Notes under the pieces: model-generated
The model's input: the letters and a program-made list of their open reading frames with translations, nothing else
What the model was told of the DNA's origin: nothing
Database searches by the model: none
DNA from: Brevibacterium sanguinis
GTDB lineage: Bacteria; Actinomycetota; Actinomycetes; Actinomycetales; Brevibacteriaceae
Direction: 5' to 3'
Assembly (NCBI RefSeq): GCF_003315415.1
Contig: NZ_QNSB01000008.1
Span: 62,001 to 126,000, forward strand
Length of the DNA: 64,000 nucleotides
In this document: piece after piece, positions 1 to 8,063 of the stretch
Layout: each line of letters opens with the position of its first letter
Position numbering within the stretch: position 1 is the stretch's first letter
Made by a program: the position numbers and the translations under genes

Positions 1-1
1 G

Positions 2-31
2 GCGTTCGCGGCGCTGGGTCTGAAGGGCTGA
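2..31 (+). CDS. C-terminal end of an upstream gene (partial)
   Basis: An open frame runs in from the left edge and ends at a TGA (29-31), giving the tail AFAALGLKG. The composition is typical of a coding tail and the next gene starts 43 bases later. Nine residues are too few to assign a family, so this is only a probable partial gene. Confidence 0.35.
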   Translation, partial: AFAALGLKG

Positions 32-74
32 GCCATGGCCGAGTCGGTGTGCCGGGGAACGCGGGTTCCGGACC

Positions 75-818
75 ATGGCTGAGGTCCCCGCCCTGCGGAG
101 ATCGGTGGCGATCCTGCGGCACCTCGCCGCCTCGAACCGCCCGATCTCCGCGGGTGCGCTCGTCCGCACCCTCGACATCCCGCGCTCGAGCGCCTATGAG
201 CTGCTCGGGGTCCTCGAGGAGCTCGGACTCGTCGCCCGGGCCGGTTCCGGATACGTCCTCGGCGCCGGAGTCCACGAGCTCGGCAGCTCCTATCTCCGCA
301 CGAACCCTCTCCAGCGCCTGGCCCAGCCGATCGTCCGCCAGCTCGCGGAGGACACCTCGGCGACTGCGCAGCTTGCCGTCATCCGGGGATGGGAGACCGT
401 GTACGTGCTCAAGGAGCAGTCGCTGAGATCCGTCGCGGTCATCACCGCGACGGGGGTGCGCATGCCCAGCTACCTCACCGCCACCGGTCGGGCGATTCTC
501 GCGGATCTGCCCAAGTCGGAGGTGCTCGCGATGCTCCAGTCCGAGTCCGGGTTCGTCACCCGCACGGGCAGGGGACCGACGACGGTCAAGCAGCTCAATG
601 CGATCCTCGCCCAGACCAGACGGCTCGGCTGGGCGATCGAGCACGGTGAGGTGACGCCCGGGATCTCGACGATCGCCGCGCCCGTCCACGACGTGCTCTC
701 CCGCCCGATCGCGGCGATCGGCCTGTCGATCTCCGAGGAGTCCTACGCGGAGGATTCCGAGCCGCTCATCGAGAAGGTCGTCGACGCCGCCGCCGAGGTG
801 ACCGCCAAGCTCCAGTGA
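75..818 (+). CDS. IclR-family transcriptional regulator
   Basis: A 247-residue protein with the standard two-part IclR layout. Residues about 5-65 form a winged helix-turn-helix (ISAGALVRTLDIPRSSAYELL), and residues about 80-245 form the GAF-like effector domain, with the family's conserved stretches around LTATGRAILA and APVHD. IclR proteins bind a small metabolite and repress or activate a neighbouring catabolic operon. The regulated genes probably lie to the left of this window, because the gene to the right is unrelated. The start is the ATG at 75, which gives normal family length. The ligand cannot be read from sequence. Confidence 0.9.
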   Translation: MAEVPALRRSVAILRHLAASNRPISAGALVRTLDIPRSSAYELLGVLEELGLVARAGSGYVLGAGVHELGSSYLRTNPLQRLAQPIVRQLAEDTSATAQLAVIRGWETVYVLKEQSLRSVAVITATGVRMPSYLTATGRAILADLPKSEVLAMLQSESGFVTRTGRGPTTVKQLNAILAQTRRLGWAIEHGEVTPGISTIAAPVHDVLSRPIAAIGLSISEESYAEDSEPLIEKVVDAAAEVTAKLQ

Positions 819-828
819 CATGCCGGCA

Positions 829-908
829 GTCGCATACCGCACCGTTGGCCGCACACCCTCCCGTCGGCGTCGCATACCGCCTCACTGGCCGCACACCCTC
901 CCGTTGCA
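829..908 (-). repeat. Two tandem 40-bp repeats after the iclR stop
   Basis: Two 40-bp units (829-868 and 869-908) start 10 bases after the iclR stop. They share GTCGCATACCGC, TGGCCGCACACCCTCCCGT and related blocks. Read on the minus strand, each unit aligns at about 33 of 40 positions with the four units at 33756-33910, so the two loci belong to one repeat family. No reading frame or transposase is attached. Confidence 0.8.
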
Positions 909-953
909 CCGCGGTGTTTTACGCGCGACGGTGCGGAGTGCCACAATGGCCGC

Positions 954-1256
954 GTGGCAAGCGAGCCGAACGTCGACCTGTCCGAGATCGCTCGGGTGTG
1001 CGAGCGGTTCGGTGTGGCCAGCCTGCGCGTCACCGGGGCCGCCCTGACCGACAGCGAGGTGCCGCCGACGAGCAGCCTCACCTTCCTCGTCGAATTCCGA
1101 CCCGACGCACAGCGGGACTTCGGCACCTTCTTCACGCTCGGCGACGAACTCCAGCGCATAGTCGGCCGGCCCGTCGAGCTGTTCGATCGCCGCAGCCTGA
1201 GCGGTCCCGACGCACCGCCACCCGGCGGCGAGACGCACGTCGTCTATCCCGTCTGA
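954..1256 (+). CDS. Nucleotidyltransferase-fold (MNT-like) protein lacking catalytic aspartates
   Basis: A 100-residue protein starting at GTG 954. Its layout follows the minimal nucleotidyltransferase (MNT/KNTase) fold: a helix (LSEIARVCERFGV), a strand ending in a glycine loop (LRVTGAALTDS), the strand LTFLVEF, then FFTLGDELQRIVGRPVELF, which matches the family's FFDLxEELExLLGRxVDLV segment. In active members the loop is GS and the strand is SDxDLLVEF. Here these are GA and SSLTFLVEF, so both metal-binding aspartates are replaced by Ser and Thr. It is probably not an active transferase. No HEPN toxin partner is adjacent, so I do not call a toxin-antitoxin pair. Confidence 0.6.
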   Translation: MASEPNVDLSEIARVCERFGVASLRVTGAALTDSEVPPTSSLTFLVEFRPDAQRDFGTFFTLGDELQRIVGRPVELFDRRSLSGPDAPPPGGETHVVYPV

Positions 1257-1307
1257 GACCTCGCCACGCAGCTGGTCACTGGTACAGCCGAGGCAGCGGT
1301 ACGCCAT

Positions 1308-1323
1308 CTGAGTCACCACTCAG
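1308..1323. promoter_or_regulatory. Short palindrome upstream of the M24-like gene
   Basis: CTGAGT-CACC-ACTCAG is a perfect 6-bp inverted repeat with a 4-base centre. It lies between the stop at 1256 and the start at 1411. It could be a weak hairpin terminator or an operator; no T-run follows it. Confidence 0.35.
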
Positions 1324-1410
1324 CCCTGGCGCGATCATCGCGCATCTGCCTACCCTGGCAGTGTCGACTCGAGCCGGCCGCACGACCTCTGCAGAACAGG
1401 AAGGCGCACA

Positions 1411-2526
1411 ATGACGGACGACACCCGCACCGAGGTCGCCACCAAGCACGAACGACTCGTCGCGATCCTCGACGAACGGGCGCTCGACGCCCTGCTCCTC
1501 ACCACGGCCGGCAGCGTGTCCTGGCTCCTGGCAGGCGCCCGCACCACGGTCGATGCCGCCTCGGGGCCGGTGTTCCAGGCGCTGGTCACACGCACGGGGA
1601 TCCACTTGGGAATCTCGGCCAATGAGGTCAACCGGATCCTCGCCGAGGAGGTCCCCGAGTCCCTGGCCCACGACGGATTCGTCACCGTCCATCCCGTCCC
1701 CTGGCACGAACCGGTGGGCGAGTTCGTCACCTCGGTCCCGGGGGCCGACCAGTGGGCGATCGGGGAGGAAGCCGATCATGCCGCGGCCCTGCGCGGCGCT
1801 CGAGCCGTCCTCCTCGACGCCGACCTCGACCGCTACCGGCCGCTCGCCCAGGACCTCGCCTCGGCGATGAGCGATGTCCTCTTCGACGCCTCGCCCGAGA
1901 TGAGCGAACTCGACCTCACCGCGGGCCTGGCCGGCCGAGCCCGGGCCGGCGGCGTCGAACCCCTCGTCCTGCTCGCGTGCGGGGAGTCGCGGGCGCCGTT
2001 CCGGCATCCGCTTCCCACCGAGACGCCGCTGGGTCGGCGGGCCATGCTCGTCATCTCCGGGCGCCGGCGGGGGCTCCTCGCCCACCTCACCCGCTGGGTG
2101 CGCTTCGGCGACCCGAAGGACGGAGAAGCGGAGTTCGAGGCGAGGCTCCTCGAGGTCGAAGCCGACATCTTCGCCGACTTGCGCGACGGCCGACCGCTGC
2201 GGGACATGATGACGACGATCCAGCGGTCCTATCCGCGGCGATTCGACGCCGAGGAATGGACCCGCCACCATCAGGGCGGCGCCGCCGGCTACGTCGGCAG
2301 GGATCCCATGCTCACCCCGGACGTCACCGACGTCATCCGCACCGGCCAGGCCTTCGCCTGGAACCCCAGCGCCTATTCGCCCGAGCTGGGCATCGGGGCG
2401 AAGGTCGAGGACACGGTGGTCTTCCACGGCGCGGGTCCGGAACCCATCGAGGTCCTCACCGTCGACGAGCGCTGGCCGACGACCACCGTCAACGGGATCG
2501 CGAGGCCGTCGACACTGCAGCTGTGA
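1411..2526 (+). CDS. M24-like (creatinase/aminopeptidase-fold) protein, probably without metal site
   Basis: A 371-residue protein with a creatinase-like N-terminal domain (about 1-155) and a pita-bread-like C-terminal domain (about 160-365). M24 enzymes are normally Mn/Co peptidases or creatinases using a D-D-H-E-E metal set. Here the first ligand region reads LVISGRRRGLLAHLTRWVRF, where active members have IDxGxxxxGYxSDxTRT, so both aspartates are missing. The His region (RHHQGGAAGYVGRD) and the last Glu region (GAKVEDTVVF) survive. It is probably a non-hydrolytic or differently acting member. An AGGAAGG ribosome site precedes the ATG. Confidence 0.7.
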   Translation: MTDDTRTEVATKHERLVAILDERALDALLLTTAGSVSWLLAGARTTVDAASGPVFQALVTRTGIHLGISANEVNRILAEEVPESLAHDGFVTVHPVPWHEPVGEFVTSVPGADQWAIGEEADHAAALRGARAVLLDADLDRYRPLAQDLASAMSDVLFDASPEMSELDLTAGLAGRARAGGVEPLVLLACGESRAPFRHPLPTETPLGRRAMLVISGRRRGLLAHLTRWVRFGDPKDGEAEFEARLLEVEADIFADLRDGRPLRDMMTTIQRSYPRRFDAEEWTRHHQGGAAGYVGRDPMLTPDVTDVIRTGQAFAWNPSAYSPELGIGAKVEDTVVFHGAGPEPIEVLTVDERWPTTTVNGIARPSTLQL

Positions 2527-2552
2527 CCACGACCGGGGACGGCGAGTGGTTC

Positions 2553-3161
2553 TCAGCCGGCCCGGCGGACGGGGAATCGGAGGTGGAGGACGTCCTCGCC
2601 CTGGATGACGACGTCCGGGTCCTCGAGCATCAGCGGACCGTCGACCGCCGCCCCGAAGTAGCTCTTGCCGTGACCGAAGACCGTCGGCACGACGTCGATC
2701 GCGACGGCGTCGATGAGTCCGAGCTCGAGTGCCTGACCTCCCATATGCCCCGCGGCGACGCCGATGTCACCGTCGGCGGCGAGCTCTCGAGCCCGCGCGA
2801 TCCCGTCCTCCACCGAGGTGACGAAATGGTATGGCGCCTCGGGGTGCCAGCCCTCGGGTTCGGGCCGGTGGGAGACGACGACCACGTGGTCGCTCGCCGC
2901 GGGGTGACCGTCCCAGCCGTTGGTGAGGTCGAACAGTCGGCGGCCGATGACGAGCACCTTCTGCCGTGACCACATCTCGCTGACGTAGTCGGCCGAGGCC
3001 GCCGAGACCCGGAACGATCCGCCATGGACCTCGGGGTGGTCGCGGTCGATGATCGGATGGTCCCCGTTGAAGTACCAGTCGTGGAGAGGCCCGACATCGT
3101 CGTTCTCGAACGCGATGAAACCGTCGAGAGACGCCACCGCGTGCATGTAGCAGACACCCAT
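2553..3161 (-). CDS. Dihydrofolate reductase-fold / RibD C-terminal-domain protein
   Basis: A 202-residue protein of the RibD_C/DHFR-like family. Hallmarks are the N-terminal strand with SLDGFIAFENDD, the NADPH-type segment VLVIGRRLFDLTNGW, and the C-terminal GHMGGQALELGLIDAVAIDVVPTVFGHGKSYF. The chosen ATG at 3161 has a purine-rich site (AGGGAAGGGAG) just upstream; a longer open frame to 3647 lacks homology. Family members are NAD(P)H-dependent reductases of mostly unknown substrate. It converges with the M24-like gene (26 bases between stops). Confidence 0.8.
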   Translation of the reverse strand: MGVCYMHAVASLDGFIAFENDDVGPLHDWYFNGDHPIIDRDHPEVHGGSFRVSAASADYVSEMWSRQKVLVIGRRLFDLTNGWDGHPAASDHVVVVSHRPEPEGWHPEAPYHFVTSVEDGIARARELAADGDIGVAAGHMGGQALELGLIDAVAIDVVPTVFGHGKSYFGAAVDGPLMLEDPDVVIQGEDVLHLRFPVRRAG

Positions 3162-3276
3162 CTCAGTTCTCCCTTCCCTCCGGTCCATGTTTGCGGGCCT
3201 TGTGGACCGCCGGATCGCAGCGGACCCGGCGGTCGGCTGACCTCCGGCCGGGCCGTCGCCTACCTCCCACCGTCGC

Positions 3277-4686
3277 CTACCCGCCGGCCGACCGTCGGCG
3301 CAGCAGCACTGCCGCCTCGAGATGCTTCGTGTGCGGGAACATGTCGAAGACCCGCGCCTGCTCCACCGCAAAGCTCGGCATCCGGTCGAGGTCCCTGGCG
3401 AGAGACTGTGGATTGCAGCTCGAGTACACGACGTGCTCGACGCCGGAGTCCTCGAGGATCTGCGCGAGCCGCGCCCCGATCCCTCGCCGAGGCGGGTTGA
3501 CGATGACGCAGTCCGGAACCTCGACGTCCGGTGTCGGCGCGAGCGCGTCAGCGGTCGCCGAGGTGGACGTCGGGTCAGCGGTCGTCGCGGAGGTGTCCGC
3601 CGGCTCCGAGACCCGACCGAGGGTCGTCTCGGCGAACTCCGTGGCATCGGCGGCGATGAAGCGGACGTCGGCCCCGAGCTCTGCGGCGCTGAGCTTCGCG
3701 GATTCGATGGCCTGTTCGCTCACCTCGACCCCGGTCACCCTGCGCTGCGGCGCCGGTCCCGTGGCCGGCCCCTCCGCGACCCCGAAGGAGTCCGCCGGCG
3801 CTGAGGAGTCCACGGCCGCGAACGAGTCGACAGCCCCGAAGGAACCCGCGCTCCCGCCACCCGCTGCCGCGCCCATCGACCCGGCGCCCCCGGCGCAGTG
3901 CAGCGCGAACCCGCCGACCCCGCAGTAGAGGTCCCACAGGGTGCTCGGGGCGATCTCGTCGACCCAGGCCGCGACCTGGTCGTAGAGGGCGATGGCCACT
4001 GTGGTGTTCGTCTGGAAGAAGCTCTGCGGGCGCAGGTGGAGATCGACGCGGCCGAGTCCCATGCGGAGGGAGTCGCCGTGGAGCAGGACCTCGCGGCTGC
4101 CCTCGAGGGCGGCCTTGTGCTCGGGCAGGAGGTTGACCGAGACGACGCTCGCGTGCGGGACCAGGCCGAGCAGCCGCTCGCGCCGCGAGGCCAGCACCTC
4201 GAGCCCGAACTGGGTGCGGACGACGAAGCGGATCATCAGTTCGCCCGACGGAGCCGCGGTGACATGGACGAACTTCAGCTCACCTCGGCGCCGGGGGACG
4301 TCATAGGGGTCGAGTCCGGTGGCGTCGAGGAACTCGGCGAGGACGGGGATGACGGCGCGGATCGCCGGTTCCTGGATGCCGCAGTCGCGCAGGTCCACTC
4401 CGTGGAACTCCTGGTCGAGGATGCCGAGGGTGAGCGCTCCCCGGGCCCCGCCGACGGCGAGCTTCGCCCGATTGCGGAAGCCCTCCGCTCCGCCCGTGGC
4501 CGCCGGCAGCCAGGATCCGGGCGCGTGATCGGCGAGGACCTCCCGGCACCAGGATTCCTTGGCGCTGACCTGCTGCGGGTAGGGTGTCTCGAGCAGCGCG
4601 CAGGAGCGGCAGGCTCCCGCCGCGAAGTAGCGACAGTCGAGGTGCCCGTTCGCCGCTGCAGTGACAGGGAGGGGCGAGGCGGTCAT
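3277..4686 (-). CDS. rlmC: 23S rRNA (uracil-C5)-methyltransferase, RlmC/RumB type, with two disordered insertions
   Basis: A 469-residue SAM-dependent 5-methyluridine methyltransferase. Cysteines C18, C26, C29 and C102 are placed to hold the RumA/RumB 4Fe-4S cluster. QSFFQTN (221-227), the SAM motif DLYCGVGGF (252-260) and the catalytic SSCNP (C424) are intact. E. coli RlmC is about 375 residues; the excess is two low-complexity inserts. Residues about 265-316 (Gly/Ala/Ser/Phe-rich, repeated DSF/DSS) lie directly after the SAM loop, and residues about 358-388 (Thr/Ser/Ala-rich) lie before the NPPR motif. Both would form loops outside the fold. The upstream gene is divergent. Confidence 0.85.
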   Translation of the reverse strand: MTASPLPVTAAANGHLDCRYFAAGACRSCALLETPYPQQVSAKESWCREVLADHAPGSWLPAATGGAEGFRNRAKLAVGGARGALTLGILDQEFHGVDLRDCGIQEPAIRAVIPVLAEFLDATGLDPYDVPRRRGELKFVHVTAAPSGELMIRFVVRTQFGLEVLASRRERLLGLVPHASVVSVNLLPEHKAALEGSREVLLHGDSLRMGLGRVDLHLRPQSFFQTNTTVAIALYDQVAAWVDEIAPSTLWDLYCGVGGFALHCAGGAGSMGAAAGGGSAGSFGAVDSFAAVDSSAPADSFGVAEGPATGPAPQRRVTGVEVSEQAIESAKLSAAELGADVRFIAADATEFAETTLGRVSEPADTSATTADPTSTSATADALAPTPDVEVPDCVIVNPPRRGIGARLAQILEDSGVEHVVYSSCNPQSLARDLDRMPSFAVEQARVFDMFPHTKHLEAAVLLRRRSAGG

Positions 4687-4730
4687 GCTCCCATTTTACC
4701 CGCGCCGACCCCGGCGGTAGGCTGGAGGAG

Positions 4731-4744
4731 CCAAATCGATTTGG
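4731..4744. promoter_or_regulatory. LacI-type operator, copy 1 (purine module)
   Basis: CCAAATCGATTTGG is a perfect 14-bp palindrome 29 bases before the amidohydrolase ATG. The 17-mer GGAGCCAAATCGATTTG (4727-4743) recurs exactly at 9492-9508 upstream of the NCS2 permease. A central CG flanked by A/T-rich arms is typical of LacI-family operators, and a LacI-family gene lies between the two sites. Confidence 0.8.
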
Positions 4745-4773
4745 CCGCGCGTTCGCCCACCCAGAAGGATGTC

Positions 4774-6174
4774 ATGACCCAGCTGCGCACACTCCACGAG
4801 GCACCGACGCTGCTCATCCCCGACCAGGTCCTCCTGCCGACGGGGGCGCAGTCGGGCCACGCGGTGCTCGTCGACGGCGGACGCATCGCCGCAGTCGGAC
4901 CCGTGGAGGCCGTCGCGGCCGAGGCCCCGGCCGGCGTCGCCCGGGTCGAGTTGCCGAACCGCCTGCTCATGCCCGGATTCGTCGACGCGCACCACCACCT
5001 CACGCAGACCTTCGGCAAGTCGCTCGTCTTCGGTGAGCCGTCGGAGATCTTCCAGCGGGTATGGGTGCCGATGGAGAAGCACATGGACGCCGAGGCGGTC
5101 GAGGTCGCGACCCATCTCGCCGCCTGGGAGTCGCTGCGCGGCGGCTTCACCACCGTCGCCGACGCCGGCACCCGCGCCGGCGTCGACGTGTCCGCGATCG
5201 CCGACGTCACCTCCGCCGTCGGGCTGCGCTGCGTGCTCGGCGTCATCTGCAACGACCTCGGCGGTGGTGGGAGGACCACCGACCTCGCCGAGGTGGTCGC
5301 CGCCGCCGAGCGTCACCTGAGCCGCTGGGACGCCGACGGCCTCGTCCATCCCTCGGTCGCGATCTCGATCCCCGAGGCCGCCACGGACGATGCCCTCGTC
5401 GTGATCACCTCGCTGGCCCGGGAGGCGGGCGTCCCGTTCCAGACCCACCTCAACGAGCACCTCGCCGCCGTCGAACGGTCCCTCGTCGCCAGCGGCGAGC
5501 GGCCGCTGGAACGACTGGCCCGCCTCAGCGCGCTGGGACCCGAGCTCCTCGCCGCCCACGCGACCCTGCTCACCCCGCGCGAGATCCGCCTCCTCGGCGA
5601 GGCGGGATCGGCGATCTCCTACAACCCGGTCGCGAGCTCCTGGAAGGGCAACTCCGTGGCGCCGGCCCTGCTCATGCACGAACTCGGCATGCGTGTGGGC
5701 CTGGGCACCGACGGCACCCGCTCGGACGCGTTCCGCCTCCTCGACGCCGCCGAGACCGCGCAGCGCCTGACCTGGGGCATGGACGTCGGGGACTCCTCGT
5801 CCGGCGGCGGATGGACATGGCTGGAGCAGGGACTGCGCGGCGGAGCGGACGCGGTCGGCCTGGCCGGTTCCATCGGCGAGATCGCCGTCGGCGCGCATGC
5901 CGATCTCCTCGTCGTCAACCTCGGCGTGCCCGAGTTCGTGCCCTCGTGGGATGTGCCGTGGGAGCTCGTGCGCATCGCCAACCGGGACCAGATCGACGCG
6001 GTCATCGTAGCCGGCCGACTCCGCCTCGAGGGCGGCTGGCCCGTCGACTGGGACGGTCAGGCCCTCCTCGACCGCGCGCGCGAGGTCTCCGAGCGCGTCG
6101 TGTCGAACTCCTCGATCACCCTCGTCGACCCTCCGGCGAGCACGCATCGTGAGACGTGGATGAACGAGCGATGA
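4774..6174 (+). CDS. Amidohydrolase, guanine/8-oxoguanine deaminase-like
   Basis: A 466-residue metal-dependent amidohydrolase of the TrzN/AtzA/8-oxoguanine deaminase group. It has an N-terminal beta-sandwich, LMPGFVDAHHH with metal ligands H73/H75, THLNEH, and GTDGTRSD carrying the catalytic Asp. The C-terminal LGSIGEIAVGAHADLLVV segment closes the sandwich. The ATG at 4774 follows an AGAAGG site. It overlaps the next gene by ATGA. Together with a xanthine/urate-type permease and a shared LacI operator, the likely job is deamination of an imported purine base or a modified base. The exact substrate is inferred from context only. Confidence 0.8.
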   Translation: MTQLRTLHEAPTLLIPDQVLLPTGAQSGHAVLVDGGRIAAVGPVEAVAAEAPAGVARVELPNRLLMPGFVDAHHHLTQTFGKSLVFGEPSEIFQRVWVPMEKHMDAEAVEVATHLAAWESLRGGFTTVADAGTRAGVDVSAIADVTSAVGLRCVLGVICNDLGGGGRTTDLAEVVAAAERHLSRWDADGLVHPSVAISIPEAATDDALVVITSLAREAGVPFQTHLNEHLAAVERSLVASGERPLERLARLSALGPELLAAHATLLTPREIRLLGEAGSAISYNPVASSWKGNSVAPALLMHELGMRVGLGTDGTRSDAFRLLDAAETAQRLTWGMDVGDSSSGGGWTWLEQGLRGGADAVGLAGSIGEIAVGAHADLLVVNLGVPEFVPSWDVPWELVRIANRDQIDAVIVAGRLRLEGGWPVDWDGQALLDRAREVSERVVSNSSITLVDPPASTHRETWMNER

Positions 6175-6881
6175 CGCTCGTCGCCTTTGTCGTCGTCGCG
6201 GTGACGGTCCTCCTCTCGGCCTTCGTGCAGGGCTCGACGGGGATGGGCTTCGCGATGATCACCGCACCCGTCGTCAGCTTCATCGATCCCAGCCTCATCC
6301 CGGTGATGCTGCTCGTGCTGATGATCCCGCTCAACGCCTACATCGCGGTGCGGGAGAAGGCGGACATCCACTGGCACGGGGTGAGGTGGATCAGCGTCGG
6401 CCGATTCGCCGGGACCTTCCTCGGGCTGTGGATCCTCGTCGTCGTCAATCTCCACCAGCTGGCGCTGCTCATCGGGTGGTCGACGATGATCGCGGCGCTC
6501 GTCGCACTCCTCGCCCCCAAGTTCAGCCCCAACCGGACGGCGCTGACGACGGTCGGCATCATCACCGGCGTCACGGAGACCTCGACGGGAGTGGGCGGAC
6601 CGCCCTACGCGCTGGCCTACCAGCACAGCCCCGGTCCCGAGCTGCGCTCGACCGTCGCGGTGTGCTTCCTCGTCGGCGAGGTGATCTCACTCGTCGTGCT
6701 GGCGCTCAGCGGCCAGATCTCCGGACACACGATGCTCGTCACCGCCGGCCTGCTGCCGTTCCTGGCCGCGGGATCGTTCCTCAGCAGGTACGTCCACCAC
6801 CGCCTCGACGGTCCGGTGCTGCGCTACACGGTGCTCGGCTTCGCGATCGTCTCCGGCGCCATCGTCATCGTCCAGGCATGA
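6171..6881 (+). CDS. TauE/SafE (TSUP) family membrane exporter
   Basis: A 236-residue integral membrane protein with about eight hydrophobic segments in two homologous halves. Glycine-rich repeats GSTGMGFAMITAPVV and VTETSTGVGGPPYAL mark the two TSUP half-domains. TSUP proteins move small organic or sulfur anions across the membrane. The start at ATG 6171 overlaps the deaminase stop (ATGA), implying translational coupling; an in-frame GTG at 6156 is possible but has no ribosome site. Its place in a LacI-controlled purine operon suggests export or import of a deamination-pathway anion. Confidence 0.85.
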   Translation: MTLVAFVVVAVTVLLSAFVQGSTGMGFAMITAPVVSFIDPSLIPVMLLVLMIPLNAYIAVREKADIHWHGVRWISVGRFAGTFLGLWILVVVNLHQLALLIGWSTMIAALVALLAPKFSPNRTALTTVGIITGVTETSTGVGGPPYALAYQHSPGPELRSTVAVCFLVGEVISLVVLALSGQISGHTMLVTAGLLPFLAAGSFLSRYVHHRLDGPVLRYTVLGFAIVSGAIVIVQA

Positions 6882-6944
6882 GCAGCATTCGCCGGTTCAT
6901 CCGCCCGGCACTGCCGTCGCGCACTCGTCCAGTAGTCTGAGGGC

Positions 6945-8063
6945 ATGGGTTCCTCCTCTCGTCCGCAGCGGGCGACCATCGCCGACGTCGCGCGGGCGGC
7001 CGGGGTGTCGCGCACGACGGTGTCCCATGCGCTCAACGGTCTCGGCAAGGTCAATCCGAGCACCCGGGCGAAGGTCGAGGAGGTCGCCGCCGCCCTCAAC
7101 TACCGGCCCAGCTCCCGCGCCCGCGGCCTGCGCTCCGGGCGCACCCAGGCGCTCGCCCTCCTGTCCTCGATGCCCTCGGCCGTGTCCGCCGGCCCCTCCC
7201 AGCTGGGGTTCTTCACCGAACTCGCCATGGGCTGCGCGCGCACGGCACTGCTGCGCGACTACGTCTTCGTTCTCGCACCGCCAGGCGACAACCGGCGCAA
7301 CCTCGACCACCTCGACGTCGACGGAGCCCTCGTCCTCGAGCCGGCACCGGGCGACCCGCTCCTCATCGAGCTCCGCGACCGCGGCATCCCCTTCGTCGTC
7401 ATCGACGGCCCCGCCGAGGTTCCGGCCGCGGATGCGAAGGACGGCCCCGCCGAGGCGGGCGGACCCGCCGCCAGTGCCCACCTCGACAACGCCCGCACCG
7501 AGGGCAATACCCCCGTGGTCGACCTCCACCACACGGCGACCGCCGAGCTGATGATCTCGCACCTGCGCGAGCGCGGGTCGGCGCAGCCGAGTCTCCTCGT
7601 CGGCGCGAGCGGCCGGCATGCTCAGCAGGCGGCGATCGACGTCTACCGCAGGTTCGCGGCGGCGTCCGGCTTCACGCCGCTCGTCGCCGAGGTGGCCGAG
7701 TCCGAAGGTGAGGCCGGGGCGGCTCGGGCCGCCGCACGACTGCTCGGCGAGCATCCGGAGATCGACGGGATCTGCGTGCCCATCGACGCCTTCGCGACGG
7801 GGGCGGTGCGAGCGGCCGCGGAGGCCGGGCGCCGCATCGGGACCGACCTGCTTGTGGCGACGCGCTACGACGGGATCCGCGCGCGGACGTCCGTGCCGCC
7901 CTTGACCGCGGTCGATCTGCACCTCGAGGATGTCGCCGCGGTCGCCGTCGATCGCCTCATCGCCGTCCTCGAGGGCGCGGGGGAAACGGAGAGGGCCGCC
8001 GAGGCGCTCGCCTCGGCGGCCCCGCTCCCGACGTTGATCGTGCGGGAGTCGACCGGCGGCTGA
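6945..8063 (+). CDS. LacI-family transcriptional regulator of the purine module
   Basis: A 372-residue LacI/GalR protein. The N-terminal helix-turn-helix ATIADVARAAGVSRTTVSHAL and hinge region (RPSSRARGLRSGRT) are followed by a periplasmic-binding-fold effector domain. A Gly/Ala-rich acidic loop around residues 160-185 (DAKDGPAEAGG) is not typical of the family. The ATG at 6945 follows GAGGGC. It sits between the two operons bearing the identical CAAATCGATTTG palindromes and is the natural candidate to bind both. Its stop directly abuts the stop of the convergent permease gene. Confidence 0.9.
   Translation: MGSSSRPQRATIADVARAAGVSRTTVSHALNGLGKVNPSTRAKVEEVAAALNYRPSSRARGLRSGRTQALALLSSMPSAVSAGPSQLGFFTELAMGCARTALLRDYVFVLAPPGDNRRNLDHLDVDGALVLEPAPGDPLLIELRDRGIPFVVIDGPAEVPAADAKDGPAEAGGPAASAHLDNARTEGNTPVVDLHHTATAELMISHLRERGSAQPSLLVGASGRHAQQAAIDVYRRFAAASGFTPLVAEVAESEGEAGAARAAARLLGEHPEIDGICVPIDAFATGAVRAAAEAGRRIGTDLLVATRYDGIRARTSVPPLTAVDLHLEDVAAVAVDRLIAVLEGAGETERAAEALASAAPLPTLIVRESTGG

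Noticed and set aside
954-2526. A toxin-antitoxin pair formed by the MNT-like and M24-like genes
   Set aside because: The second gene is a pita-bread-fold protein, not HEPN, and 154 bases separate them.
3898-4773. A long open plus-strand frame running into the amidohydrolase
   Set aside because: It is the shadow of the minus-strand rlmC; family similarity starts at ATG 4774, which has its own ribosome site and operator.
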